A stretch of DNA of 64,000 bases from Microbacterium testaceum StLB037 (GCF_900104345.1 NZ_FNJN01000003.1:310001-374000); one strand, 5' to 3'. Counted from the stretch's first letter, positions 1 to 7,738 are shown. Translations and numbers: made by a program. The notes: a model not told the origin generated them from the letters alone.

Positions 1-64
1 GCCTCTTCATTGTGCCACCCGGCCCCGCCTCGGGGGCGGTTTCCGGGAGGACGTGCACGGGCGT

Positions 65-679
65 TCAGGTGCGGGGAGCCTGCTCGGCATCCGCTCCGAC
101 CGAGTCGACGACGCCGAAGGCCGAGCGCGAGAGGAACGAGACGATGTCGACCGCGGGCATCTCGGTGCCGAGGGCGAGTTCGACGAGAACCTCTTCGGCG
201 AAGTTCACCCAGGAACGCAGCGCGACGCGCAACAGGGGCGAGTCCTCGGCGCCGAGCTCGAGGAACCCGTCGGTGACCCATCCGGCGGTCACGTCGCGCG
301 CGCGATCCACCTCGTGCCGCACCTCGGTGTCGCCCGACGCGACGCCGCGCACGAGCGAGAAGAACGTGCCGCGGTGCTCGCGGACGAAGCTCACGATGCG
401 CGCCAGCGTGTCGTCGAGCCGCTCCCGGGCAGCGAGATCCTCACGCGGGACGGATGCCGCGAGCAGTGCCGCCGCGGCGGTGCCCACCACCTCGCGATGG
501 AGTCCTTGACGTGATCCGAAGTAGTGGAAGAGCAGGCCCCGCGAGACCCCGACGCGCTCGGACAGCACCTCCATCGTGAGGTCGTCGAGCGGCTTCTCGA
601 CGAGGAACGCCACGCCCGAGGCGACGAGCTGGGCGCGCCGCTGATCGGGAGTGAGGCGCGTTCGCCGGTCGCTCGACAT
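65..679 (-). CDS. TetR family transcriptional regulator
   Basis: A 204-residue one-domain regulator of TetR size. Residues about 12-58 form the N-terminal helix-turn-helix, with the typical run 'VGVSRGLLFHYFGSRQGL' of the recognition helix and following turn. The rest is an all-helical ligand-binding domain with no recognisable ligand signature. A -10 box TAGAGT (686-691 on the minus strand) lies six bases before the ATG, so the message is probably leaderless. The gene is divergent from the DUF6230 operon, and a perfect palindrome between them (715-731) is its likely operator. The family usually represses its own gene and the divergent neighbour; that role is inferred here. The inducer is unknown. 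Confidence 0.93.
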   Translation of the reverse strand: MSSDRRTRLTPDQRRAQLVASGVAFLVEKPLDDLTMEVLSERVGVSRGLLFHYFGSRQGLHREVVGTAAAALLAASVPREDLAARERLDDTLARIVSFVREHRGTFFSLVRGVASGDTEVRHEVDRARDVTAGWVTDGFLELGAEDSPLLRVALRSWVNFAEEVLVELALGTEMPAVDIVSFLSRSAFGVVDSVGADAEQAPRT

Positions 680-714
680 GAGGAAACTCTAACGAAGCGA
701 TGCGCCGGCGATCT

Positions 715-731
715 ATTGACACTCTGTCAAT
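715..731. promoter_or_regulatory. Putative TetR operator (17-bp palindrome)
   Basis: ATTGAC-N5-GTCAAT is a perfect 6+6 palindrome in the divergent region between the TetR gene and the DUF6230 operon. It covers the TTGACA -35 box of the rightward promoter and lies beside the expected -35 region of the TetR gene, so one bound dimer pair could block both. Binding by the neighbouring regulator is inferred. Confidence 0.7.
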
Positions 732-743
732 GAGGCGTAGCCT
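716..743 (+). promoter_or_regulatory. Sigma-A type promoter of the DUF6230 operon
   Basis: TTGACA (716-721) and TAGCCT (738-743) are separated by 16 bases. The expected start of transcription is near 750, which leaves about 40 bases of leader before the ATG at 790. The -35 box lies inside the palindromic operator. Confidence 0.6.
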
Positions 744-789
744 GAGGTCGCTCGGCGCCGTCGCCGGGCCCGCTTCCGCAGGAGGATCG

Positions 790-1386
790 ATGAAGTTCCG
801 TGACCTGACCCGCTCCCGTACCGGCCGTGTGGCCCTCGCCACCGTCCCCGTCGCCGCCGTGGCGAGTCTTCTTCTCACCGGTGTCGCCCAGGGCGCTGTG
901 CCCGTGTCGTTCTCCGTCTCGGGCAGCCAATTCCAGATCAGTGCTTCGCAGCTCGAGGGCACCGGCTTCTCGCAGTACGCCGGCGTCACCAACGACACCG
1001 CCGGCGGGGAGCACAACGTCGCCATCGCGAACATCACGTCGGCGACGCTCGCCGACCTCTGCCAATCGGTCGTCAGCGAGACCCCGCTCGGCAAGGTCGG
1101 CGTCCTCATCACCGCGGGCGGCGGGGGCTCCCCCGCGTCGGCCTCCGACCTGCAGATCGGCATGACGGGCCTGCAGGGCGATTCCTCGTTCGGCAACATC
1201 CGCATCGGCGTGGACGCCTCGACCGTCAACACGTCCGCGAAGGGCACCGCGGGTGACTTCGCGCAGGATGCCGACACCATCTCGATCGCGAACCTCAAGC
1301 AGACCGCGTGGAGCACGCAGGCGTCGGTCTTCACTCTCACCGGCATGAAGCTCGAGCTGACCGACGGCTCGAAGACGTGCTTCTGA
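790..1386 (+). CDS. DUF6230 family secreted protein
   Basis: A 198-residue protein. A basic N-terminus and hydrophobic stretch (about residues 12-33, ending near AQGA) look like a signal peptide or anchor. The mature part is rich in Ser, Thr, Gly and Ala with repeated beta-type segments and only two cysteines, one near the middle and one at the C-terminal end (KTCF). The ATG at 790 is chosen because AGGAGG ends about five bases upstream; an in-frame upstream extension exists but lacks such a site. It heads a three-gene operon with the DUF6114 protein, a pairing common in Streptomyces and relatives. Function is unknown; older annotations of relatives as cholesterol esterase have no visible catalytic motif here. 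Confidence 0.85.
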   Translation: MKFRDLTRSRTGRVALATVPVAAVASLLLTGVAQGAVPVSFSVSGSQFQISASQLEGTGFSQYAGVTNDTAGGEHNVAIANITSATLADLCQSVVSETPLGKVGVLITAGGGGSPASASDLQIGMTGLQGDSSFGNIRIGVDASTVNTSAKGTAGDFAQDADTISIANLKQTAWSTQASVFTLTGMKLELTDGSKTCF

Positions 1387-1397
1387 TCGGCGCCGCC

Positions 1398-1826
1398 ATG
1401 ACCTCCCCCGACCTCACCGCGCGGGCGCGCTTTCGCGCATGGCGCCGCCGTCGCCCCCTCGTGGGCGGACTGCTCGTCGCTCTCGGCGGCATCGAGATGT
1501 TCTTCTCGGGCCAACTCGACATCGGTCAGCTGCACATCCAGCTCGGAATCGAAGGCCTCCAGGCGACGGTGATCCCCCTCGTCCTGGTGCTCCTCGGCAT
1601 CCTGCTCATCTCGATGCCCGCGCACCGGATCTTCTACGGGGTCATCGCCCTTGCCGTGGCCGTCTATTCGCTCGTCGGGGTGAACCTCGGAGGTTTCCTG
1701 CTCGGGATGCTGTTGAGCACGGTGGGTGGCATCATCGCGGTGTCGTGGGCGCCGCCCCGGTCGCAGGACGATCCGGCGCCGACGGCCGAGGAGGCGGAGA
1801 GCGCGATCACGGGAGCCGGGCGATGA
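1398..1826 (+). CDS. DUF6114 family membrane protein
   Basis: A 142-residue protein with an Arg-rich N-terminus (RARFRAWRRRRP) followed by about four hydrophobic segments, at residues 21-40, 57-72, 76-94 and 98-115, and a short acidic tail. The basic N-terminus suggests the start lies in the cytoplasm. It begins 11 bases after the DUF6230 gene and its stop overlaps the next start (ATGA), so the three genes are translationally coupled. The family accompanies DUF6230 proteins in many actinobacteria. No catalytic motif is seen. It may anchor or help export its secreted neighbours, which is a guess from context. Confidence 0.82.
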   Translation: MTSPDLTARARFRAWRRRRPLVGGLLVALGGIEMFFSGQLDIGQLHIQLGIEGLQATVIPLVLVLLGILLISMPAHRIFYGVIALAVAVYSLVGVNLGGFLLGMLLSTVGGIIAVSWAPPRSQDDPAPTAEEAESAITGAGR

Positions 1827-2557
1827 AGCGCGCGCGAGCAGCGGCCGCGCTGACGGCAGCGATGCTCCTGCTGGGCGGTGCGACAGGCGCCGGAGCCGCG
1901 TGGGCGGACGACGGCACGCGGCCGGCGCGCCTATGCATCCCGATCCTGCTCCCGTGCAGCGACCCGTCTCCGTCGCCCACGCCCAGCCCCACACCCACGG
2001 CGGGATCCGTTCTGCCGACGCTGCCGGGCGTCCCGGCGCCGGATCCGACGCCCGCCACCCCGACGTCGCCGGCGCCCACCCCGCCTCCGCAGGACTCCAC
2101 CACCCCGCCTGCGCAGGCCGCCGTGGTCGATGAGAACTCACCGGTCTTCACGCAACCGTCGGCCCAGTTGGGCGCCCAGTCCCTGTCGTTCCGGGGGATC
2201 CCTCTCGTCAGCGTGGTCACCGTGCCGCTCGCCGACGGCACGCGCATCACCGTGCTGAAGATGACGGCCGACGAGATCACCATCGACGGGTTCGCCCTCA
2301 CCGTGCGGCGGGCGACGGGTCCCGCCCTCGTCACGACAGCCGACCGCATGACGCTGTCTGGGCACGTCTCGGTCTACCTGAACTCGCTGTCGGCGACCAC
2401 CGCCGACGGCAAGACCCTCACCCTCGGGGCCGACACTCCCCCACCGGCCGACGGGATCGCACCGGGGCTCGCGCGCGTGACCCTCGGCCTGGTCGGCACC
2501 ACGGCCGACTCGATCGTGTACACGAACACCGACCAGAAGATCACGCAACCGGGGTGA
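1823..2557 (+). CDS. Secreted protein with proline-rich linker, unknown function
   Basis: A 244-residue protein. Residues 1-31 are a signal peptide (basic start, Ala/Leu-rich core, cut expected near GAGAAWA). A Pro/Thr/Ser linker of about 60 residues follows, then a folded domain of about 130 residues rich in beta-type segments. The ATG overlaps the stop of the DUF6114 gene. The linker suggests a domain held away from the membrane or passing through the wall. I do not recognise the C-terminal domain. Two cysteines lie just after the signal peptide (LCIPILLPC). The operon is probably controlled by the divergent TetR regulator. Confidence 0.8.
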   Translation: MKRARAAAALTAAMLLLGGATGAGAAWADDGTRPARLCIPILLPCSDPSPSPTPSPTPTAGSVLPTLPGVPAPDPTPATPTSPAPTPPPQDSTTPPAQAAVVDENSPVFTQPSAQLGAQSLSFRGIPLVSVVTVPLADGTRITVLKMTADEITIDGFALTVRRATGPALVTTADRMTLSGHVSVYLNSLSATTADGKTLTLGADTPPPADGIAPGLARVTLGLVGTTADSIVYTNTDQKITQPG

Positions 2558-2650
2558 GCGCACGGTCGGGGTGAATCCCCAGCCTGGGCGGAATCGCGCT
2601 GGATACAGTCGAAGGGATCAGTGATCACCGACCCACGAGAGAGAAAACCC

Positions 2651-2728
2651 GTGAGCCATCACCGCACCTCCACCGACCAGGAGGGCCGATCTTCGAGCCC
2701 CCTCTTCTCGAGAGGGGGTGAGATCTGA
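2651..2728 (+). CDS. Possible 25-residue upstream ORF before the CNNM operon
   Basis: GTG at 2651 opens a 25-codon frame whose TGA (2726-2728) overlaps the ATG of the transporter gene as TGATG. A purine-rich stretch (GAGAGAGA) lies about eight bases before the GTG. The last part of the frame runs through a perfect hairpin that holds the ribosome binding site of the transporter. A -10 like TACAGT sits at 2604-2609, giving a leader of about 110 bases. The peptide is rich in Ser, Arg and His and has no run of one amino acid, so classical amino-acid attenuation is not indicated. That it is translated is inferred from position alone. Confidence 0.45.
   Translation: MSHHRTSTDQEGRSSSPLFSRGGEI
2698..2718 (+). 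promoter_or_regulatory. Hairpin sequestering the CNNM gene ribosome binding site
   Basis: CCCCCTCT (2698-2705) pairs perfectly with AGAGGGGG (2711-2718) across the loop TCTCG. The right arm is the Shine-Dalgarno sequence for the ATG at 2728. A ribosome moving through the small upstream ORF would open the hairpin and end at the TGATG, so start of the transporter may depend on leader translation. The pairing is seen; the control is inferred. Confidence 0.6.
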
Positions 2729-4131
2729 TGCTGGCTGCGGCCCTGACACTGCTGTTGGGGATCATCGTGACTCTGGCGATCATCGCGGCCTGCGGATTCT
2801 TCGTCGCGCAGGAGTTCGCCTACATGTCGGTCGATCGCTCGCGCATGGCGGCGAAGGCCGAGAAGGGCGACGCGCAGGCCAAGCGGGTGCTGGCGATCAC
2901 CAAGCGGACGTCGTTCATGCTGTCGGGCGCCCAACTGGGAATCACCGTGACGGGCCTCCTGATCGGATACGTCGCCGAACCGCTGATCGGTGAGTCGCTG
3001 GGGACCCTCCTCGGCGGCGTCGGCATCGACCCGACCGTCTCGGTGCTGATCGGCACCATCGGCGCGTTGCTGCTGGCGACCATCGTCACGATGATCTTCG
3101 GCGAGCTGTACCCGAAGAATCTCGCGATCGCGAGTCCCGAGCCCCTCGCCCGTGCTCTCGCTGTTCCGACACGGATCTACCTGCTGCTGTTCGGGTGGCT
3201 CATCACCGTGTTCGACGTGGCGGCGAACGCGTTGTTGCGACTGCTGCGGATCGAGCCCCTCGAGGACGTCGACGAAAGCGCCACCGCGCGAGACCTCGAG
3301 GCGATCATCGAGGAGTCGCGCGTGAGCGGAGACCTCCCCGACGATCTGTCGATGATCATCGACCGCATCCTGGACTTCCCGCAGCGCGATGTGGAACACG
3401 CGATGATTCCCCGGTCGCAGATCGACTCGGTCACCCCGGACACGACGGTCGGCGAGGTCCGCGCGCTCATGGCCACCGGCCATACCCGCTACCCCGTGAT
3501 CGGTGACGAGGACTCCCCCGTCGGTGTCGTCGAACTGATCGACGTGCTGCGCGAGCGGCCCGCGGACGATGCGCCCGTCGCATCCGTCATGCGCGCCGCC
3601 GTCGTCATCCCGACCTCGATGCTCCTGCCTGTCGCCCTCGACCGCATGCGTCGCTCGCGCAACGAGCTCGCGTGCGTGGTCGACGAGTACGGCAACTTCG
3701 ACGGCATCCTGACGATCGAAGACCTGACCGAGGAGGTCATCGGCGAGCTGTCCGACGAGCACGACGTGGAGGTCGCCGAGGTCTCTGCGGACGGAGACGA
3801 CGCCTGGACGGTGCCCGGCGATCTGCACCTCGACGAGCTCGAGCGCCTGATCGGGTACGACCTCGCCGAGAGCGACGTCGAAACCGTCGCGGGTCTCGTC
3901 ATCGAGACCCACGGTGACCTGCCCGCCATCGGCAGTGTCGTGCGCGTCGACCTTCCCGAGCGTGCGTCCGAGACCGTGCAGGGCCTCGACATCGAGCGCT
4001 GGCTCGCCATCGAGGTCGTCGAGGTCGATCGGCACGTGCCGTCCCAGCTGGCTGTGCATCTGCACGAGGTGGACCGGGATGCCGAGCCTGCCGACGGGGT
4101 CTCGACGATCGACGAGGAGGTGGCCCGATGA
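2728..4131 (+). CDS. Hemolysin-family CNNM/CBS transporter (CorC/HlyC type), first copy
   Basis: A 467-residue membrane protein. Residues 1-190 form the DUF21/CNNM transmembrane module with four hydrophobic segments and the conserved 'GELYPKNLA' region, followed by a CBS-domain pair (about 215-335) and a C-terminal CorC_HlyC domain (about 345-430) rich in acidic residues. Proteins of this family move Mg2+ or related divalent cations or control their efflux; the hemolysin name is historical. It overlaps the next gene by ATGA and has its ribosome binding site inside a leader hairpin. A third relative lies at 43313-44623. The exact ion cannot be told from sequence. Confidence 0.93.
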   Translation: MLAAALTLLLGIIVTLAIIAACGFFVAQEFAYMSVDRSRMAAKAEKGDAQAKRVLAITKRTSFMLSGAQLGITVTGLLIGYVAEPLIGESLGTLLGGVGIDPTVSVLIGTIGALLLATIVTMIFGELYPKNLAIASPEPLARALAVPTRIYLLLFGWLITVFDVAANALLRLLRIEPLEDVDESATARDLEAIIEESRVSGDLPDDLSMIIDRILDFPQRDVEHAMIPRSQIDSVTPDTTVGEVRALMATGHTRYPVIGDEDSPVGVVELIDVLRERPADDAPVASVMRAAVVIPTSMLLPVALDRMRRSRNELACVVDEYGNFDGILTIEDLTEEVIGELSDEHDVEVAEVSADGDDAWTVPGDLHLDELERLIGYDLAESDVETVAGLVIETHGDLPAIGSVVRVDLPERASETVQGLDIERWLAIEVVEVDRHVPSQLAVHLHEVDRDAEPADGVSTIDEEVAR

Positions 4132-5162
4132 ACGGCTGGACCGTCGCCCTGATCACCACGGCGCTCATCATCGCGAGCGCGTTCTTCGTCATCGTGGAGT
4201 TCGCTCTGCTTGCCGCGCGCCGCCACCGGCTCGAGGAGCAGGCCGCTACGAGCGCCTCGGCGCGTGCGGCCCTGCGCGGTGTGAACGAGCTCACCGTCAT
4301 GCTGGCGTTCGCTCAGCTCGGCATCACCGCGTGCACCTTCCTGCTCGGCGCCATCACCAAGCCCGCGATCGACTACGCGCTCGCTCCCGTGTTCGAGGCG
4401 TGGGGTCTGCCCTACGTGCTCGCCGACATCATCGCGTTCATGCTGGCTCTGATCGTGGTGACGTTCCTGCACCTCGTGATCGGCGAGATGGCCCCGAAGT
4501 CCTGGGCGATCGCTCATCCCGAGACGGCGGCGAAGGCCACCGGCATCCTGGCTCGCGCCCTCACCTGGCCGCTGCGACCGTTCCTGCTGTGGATCAACCA
4601 CATCGCGAACCGGCTCGTGAAGGCATCGGGTGTCGAGCCCGTCGAAAAGGCCGCGGCCGGCGGGCAAGACGCCGACACGATCCGCGAGCTCGTCGCGCAT
4701 TCGCGCCAGGCGGGCACGCTCGAGAAGCAGTACTCGGAGCCGATCGCTCAGGCGATCGCCCTGGGCACGCTCACGGTGGGAGACATCGTGCGAACGGATC
4801 GTTCCCCGACGTCGGTGCCGAGGGATGCCACGGTCGCCGAGATCCAGGCTGTCGCCGCCTCGTCGACGCACCTGCGCATCCTCGTGGGCTCGGGCGCGGA
4901 CTCTCGCGTTGCGCACGTGCGTGACACGTTGACCGTCGACCCAGACACCCCGGCGCTCGAGATCGCGCGCGAACCGCTCGTGCTCGAGCCGAGTGCCTCG
5001 GCCTACGACGCGCTCGCTCGCATGCGTCGCGGACGCGTGCAGTTGGCCACCGTGGTGGCGGGCGAGCAGTTGCTCGGTGTCGTGACTCTCGACGACCTGC
5101 TGCGCGAGATTCTGCCGGGCCCGGGCGAGCTGGCCGCGGCACAGGGTGGGTCTGCCGCCTGA
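4128..5162 (+). CDS. Hemolysin-family CNNM/CBS transporter, second copy
   Basis: A 344-residue paralogue of the preceding protein, coupled to it by an ATGA overlap. Residues 1-180 are the DUF21 membrane module, with 'GEMAPKSWAIAHPE' matching the conserved GE-x-x-PK motif, and residues about 205-330 hold two CBS-like repeats. The C-terminal CorC_HlyC domain of the first copy is missing, so the pair looks like a long and a short subunit. Such gene pairs are common in actinobacteria and the products probably work together as a heteromer; that is inferred from coupling. A strong hairpin follows the stop codon. Confidence 0.92.
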   Translation: MNGWTVALITTALIIASAFFVIVEFALLAARRHRLEEQAATSASARAALRGVNELTVMLAFAQLGITACTFLLGAITKPAIDYALAPVFEAWGLPYVLADIIAFMLALIVVTFLHLVIGEMAPKSWAIAHPETAAKATGILARALTWPLRPFLLWINHIANRLVKASGVEPVEKAAAGGQDADTIRELVAHSRQAGTLEKQYSEPIAQAIALGTLTVGDIVRTDRSPTSVPRDATVAEIQAVAASSTHLRILVGSGADSRVAHVRDTLTVDPDTPALEIAREPLVLEPSASAYDALARMRRGRVQLATVVAGEQLLGVVTLDDLLREILPGPGELAAAQGGSAA

Positions 5163-5174
5163 CCTGATCTCGCG

Positions 5175-5237
5175 ATGAACGCCTGCCGCGTTCGGGAGCG
5201 CTCCTCGCGAGCGTGCCTCGATGCGGCAGGCGTTCGT
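5175..5237 (+). terminator. Terminator-like hairpin after the CNNM pair
   Basis: GAACGCCTGCCGC (5177-5189) and GCGGCAGGCGTTC (5223-5235) are a perfect 13-base inverted repeat, 15 bases after the stop codon. No clear T-run follows, as is common for high-GC terminators. Confidence 0.65.
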
Positions 5238-5346
5238 CACGGGTGAGCAGTCGCGCGGCGGGTTCGAGTGTCAAGCCATCGAACGGGCTAAGGAGCGCGG
5301 CGTACCGTCGCTCGCGTTCACCCCCACATCTCTTCGGAGGACACCC

Positions 5347-6165
5347 ATGAGCAAGACCTGGTTCATCACCGGCGCGTCGAAGGGCTTCGGCCGCGAGTGG
5401 GCCGAGGCGGCCCTCGAACGCGGCGACAACGTCGCCGGCACAGCCCGCAACATCGACGACGTCTCGGAGCTCGTCGAGAACTACCCCGACACATTTCTTC
5501 CCCTCAGCCTCGACGTGACCGACCGCTCGGCCGACTTCAACGCCGTCGCGAAGGCGCACGAGAAGTTCGGACGACTCGATGTGGTCGTCAACAACGCCGG
5601 CTACGGGCATTTCGGCATGGTCGAAGAACTCACTGAGGACGAGGTCCGCGCTCAGCTCGAGACCAACTTCTTCGGGGCGCTCTGGGTGACGCAGGCAGCT
5701 CTTCCGATCCTGCGCGCGCAGGGCTCGGGCCACATCATCCAGGTGTCGAGCATCGGCGGGATCAGCGCCTTCCCCACGGTCGGTGCCTACCACGCGTCGA
5801 AGTGGGCCCTGGAGGGCCTGTCGCAGTCGCTCGCGCAGGAGGTCGCCGGGTTCGGCATCCACGTCACTCTCATCGAGCCCGGCGGGTACTCGACCGATTG
5901 GTCGGGCCCTTCGGCGCAGCGCAGCGACGAGATCGAGGCCTACGCCGACGTGCGCGAGCAGGCGGCGAAGCGCCCCTCCGCCGCCGACCCCGGCAAGCCT
6001 GAAGCCACTCGCGCGGCGATCTTGAAGGTGGTGGATGCCGCGACCCCGCCGTTGCGCATCTTCTTCGGCAAGGCGCCCCTCGGCATCGCCGAGCGCGACT
6101 ACGAGTCGCGCTTGCAAACGTGGCGCGAGTGGCAGCCCGTGTCGGAGGAGGCGCACGGCTCGTAG
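5347..6165 (+). CDS. Short-chain dehydrogenase/reductase (SDR)
   Basis: A 272-residue classical SDR. The cofactor motif TGASKGFG is at residues 9-16, NNAG at 82-85, the catalytic Ser near 134-135, and Y148-x-x-x-K152 completes the active site. The family oxidises or reduces alcohol and carbonyl groups with NAD(P)H; the substrate is not predictable. Arg34 within the TARN segment after the second strand hints at NADPH. The ATG at 5347 follows a clear CGGAGGA site; a longer frame upstream lacks one and overlaps the terminator hairpin. It stands alone between two hairpins and is probably monocistronic. Confidence 0.92.
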   Translation: MSKTWFITGASKGFGREWAEAALERGDNVAGTARNIDDVSELVENYPDTFLPLSLDVTDRSADFNAVAKAHEKFGRLDVVVNNAGYGHFGMVEELTEDEVRAQLETNFFGALWVTQAALPILRAQGSGHIIQVSSIGGISAFPTVGAYHASKWALEGLSQSLAQEVAGFGIHVTLIEPGGYSTDWSGPSAQRSDEIEAYADVREQAAKRPSAADPGKPEATRAAILKVVDAATPPLRIFFGKAPLGIAERDYESRLQTWREWQPVSEEAHGS

Positions 6166-6195
6166 CCGCGCGGCGTCGATCTCGGAGGTTGTTCC

Positions 6196-6254
6196 GGGGC
6201 GCGGACCGTGCACGGGGTCGCTTTTCGATGGACCCGGTGCATGGATCGCGCCCC
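6196..6254. terminator. Long inverted repeat between convergent genes
   Basis: Two 24-base arms (6196-6219 and 6231-6254) pair with only a few mismatches: GGGGCGCG, CC, TGCAC and GGGTC segments match their complements. The loop holds TTTT. It lies between the SDR gene and the convergent zinc-ribbon gene and probably ends transcription in both directions. Confidence 0.55.
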
Positions 6255-6299
6255 GTTTGTCGTCGGCTTCCGAGAAAGAGCCGGCGCCAGGCGCACGGC

Positions 6300-7202
6300 T
6301 CATCGCAGGTACGAGTCCACGAGCAGAGATCCCCGGATGTCGCGGAATGCCTCGACCAGCCGGTCCAGTGCGGCCGGATTCCAGGCCGCGAGCTGGAGGT
6401 CGTGCGGGCCGAGAGGTTCGAGCTTCCCGGTTCGCAACCGCACCACTTCCCATCCGGCTGTGCGCAGAGCCCTGTCCTTCCGGCGGTCGGCCGCCTCACG
6501 CTTTCCCACGTGTTCGAGGCCGTGACGGCCGATCGAGTCGTATTCGAGGGCGATGCGCAGCTCGGGAAACACGATGTCGGGCCACACCTCGAGATGGTGG
6601 AAAAACGGTTTGGCAATCCGAATGGCGTTGGATCCGTCGCTCAGCAGGAGGCGTTGCCGCAGGTCGGCGCGAACGCGATCCTCCACGGCCGAGGCGGGCT
6701 GCGGCGCGCACGGTGAGAGGAAGGCCGTGCCGACGGGAACGTCTGGGGTCTTCTGGCAGATCGGGGCGCGTGTGGCACGTCGGCGGGGCCGAAGTACCGC
6801 GTTCCCGGCGACGGGCGGCGCCGAGACCGATTCGCGCATGGGCAGAGCGATCGCGCGTGTCGGGTTAGCCTGCTCGCTGCACTCCGGGCACCAGGCGCTG
6901 CGCCGGCGCTCCCTCCCGGGGCGCTGTCGCTGCTCTTCGGGCGTGGCCGCGAAACGGTGACCTGAATCGCATTGCCAGAGCAGGAAGACGTCAGCGGCCG
7001 GCGGCACCTGACTGAGTGCGATCCCCGCGTTCAGATCGGGGTGGTACTGACGGATGAGCGCCGGAAAGGCGGCCCACGAGTCTCGGTACGCGCCGACGGC
7101 GTAGGGCACCTCCCGCCCCTTCGACCACTGTCGCCGGGCCCACCATGCCTGCACTCTCTCCGCCACGCCAGCGACCGTAGACGGCACCTCCGACATCGGC
7201 AT
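6300..7202 (-). CDS. Zinc-ribbon protein with a C-terminal DUF559/Vsr-like nuclease fold
   Basis: A 300-residue protein. Residues about 33-110 form one treble-clef type zinc ribbon: W-Q-C78-x-x-x-H82, then C105-P-x-C108. This resembles the DUF4379 zinc-ribbon family, often found in repeats beside endonuclease domains. Residues about 172-270 look like a PD-(D/E)xK nuclease of the DUF559/Vsr type: P-D209, then E220-Y-D in a strand, R226-H227, and KREAADRRKDRALRTAGWEVVRLR with the Asp/Arg helix and final strand usual for that family. It has no operon partners. A nicking or repair role, or a defence role, is inferred; the family assignment is by motif only. Confidence 0.72.
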   Translation of the reverse strand: MPMSEVPSTVAGVAERVQAWWARRQWSKGREVPYAVGAYRDSWAAFPALIRQYHPDLNAGIALSQVPPAADVFLLWQCDSGHRFAATPEEQRQRPGRERRRSAWCPECSEQANPTRAIALPMRESVSAPPVAGNAVLRPRRRATRAPICQKTPDVPVGTAFLSPCAPQPASAVEDRVRADLRQRLLLSDGSNAIRIAKPFFHHLEVWPDIVFPELRIALEYDSIGRHGLEHVGKREAADRRKDRALRTAGWEVVRLRTGKLEPLGPHDLQLAAWNPAALDRLVEAFRDIRGSLLVDSYLR

Positions 7203-7233
7203 CCGTTGGGCTTTCGGAGACGCGTCCTGCCAC

Positions 7234-7239
7234 TAGGGT
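7234..7239 (+). promoter_or_regulatory. -10 box TAGGGT, leaderless start
   Basis: TAGGGT lies seven bases before the ATG at 7247, placing the transcript start at or next to the start codon. No Shine-Dalgarno sequence is present. Confidence 0.55.
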
Positions 7240-7246
7240 CGGGGGC

Positions 7247-7612
7247 ATGACGATGCCCGCCGTGCCGCCGCACCAGCCGCCGTTCGCTCCTCCGTCGCCG
7301 CCGCGGGCTGACCCCAGCACCAACGGCACCGCGATCGCCTCGGTGATCGTGGGACCGATCGCACTCTTCAACTCGGCCTTCGTACCGCTGCCCTTCATCG
7401 GCTTCGTCGCCGTGTTCGCCGCGTTCCCTCTCGCCGTGGCGACGATCATTCTCGGGCACTTCGGACTGCGCGCCGCCCAGCGTTACGGAGTCGGTCGCGT
7501 GATGGCTGTCGTCGGACTCGTCGTCGGTTACCTCGCGATCGGAATCATTCTCGCGACGGCGACCCTGTTCTTCTCGCAGTTCCTGTTCATCCGGACGCCG
7601 ATCGCGAGCTGA
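7247..7612 (+). CDS. DUF4190 domain membrane protein
   Basis: A 121-residue protein with a Pro-rich cytoplasmic N-terminus (residues 1-25) and two or three hydrophobic helices (about 26-50, 53-70 and 84-110). The middle 'ATIILGHFGLRAAQR' loop between the helices is characteristic of DUF4190 proteins. Function is unknown. It is transcribed alone from a leaderless promoter, divergent from the zinc-ribbon gene, and converges on the lipid-type cluster, with a decayed tRNA copy in the gap after it. Confidence 0.85.
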   Translation: MTMPAVPPHQPPFAPPSPPRADPSTNGTAIASVIVGPIALFNSAFVPLPFIGFVAVFAAFPLAVATIILGHFGLRAAQRYGVGRVMAVVGLVVGYLAIGIILATATLFFSQFLFIRTPIAS

Positions 7613-7673
7613 GCTGCCCGCCGCATGCAAATGACCCCCGACCAGGCGGAGCCGTTCGAGGGTCTCGCGGAGA

Positions 7674-7738
7674 GCGGGTGCGAGGTTACCCACGGTCGTC
7701 GAGTTTCGAGCCCGCTGCCCGACCGGCGTGGCCGCCTC
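7674..7738 (-). pseudogene. Decayed tRNA copy (pseudo-tRNA)
   Basis: This stretch aligns on the same strand with the intact CAT tRNA at 11969-12042. Shared blocks are GCGGGTG, ACCCACG, TCGTCG, GAGCCCGCTGCC and TGGCC, about three quarters of the positions with small gaps. The anticodon loop now reads CGA instead of CAT, the acceptor stem is lost, and the T-loop lacks TTC. It cannot fold as a normal tRNA. Together with the intact gene it brackets the ketosynthase-to-glycosyltransferase segment in direct orientation. Confidence 0.6.

Noticed and set aside
790..1386. Cholesterol esterase activity for the DUF6230 protein
   Set aside because: No GxSxG elbow or other catalytic motif is present; the name seems to be an inherited annotation.
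441..2141. Long minus-strand open frame opposite the DUF6230 operon
   Set aside because: Arg/Pro/Ala-rich translation without any family motif; it is an antisense shadow made by the high G+C codon pattern. Many similar long frames (for example 3489-5240 and 59617-62223) were dropped for the same reason.
2580..2728. Known riboswitch (M-box or ykoK type) before the CNNM genes
   Set aside because: None of the conserved M-box blocks can be found; only the short hairpin and the small ORF are seen.
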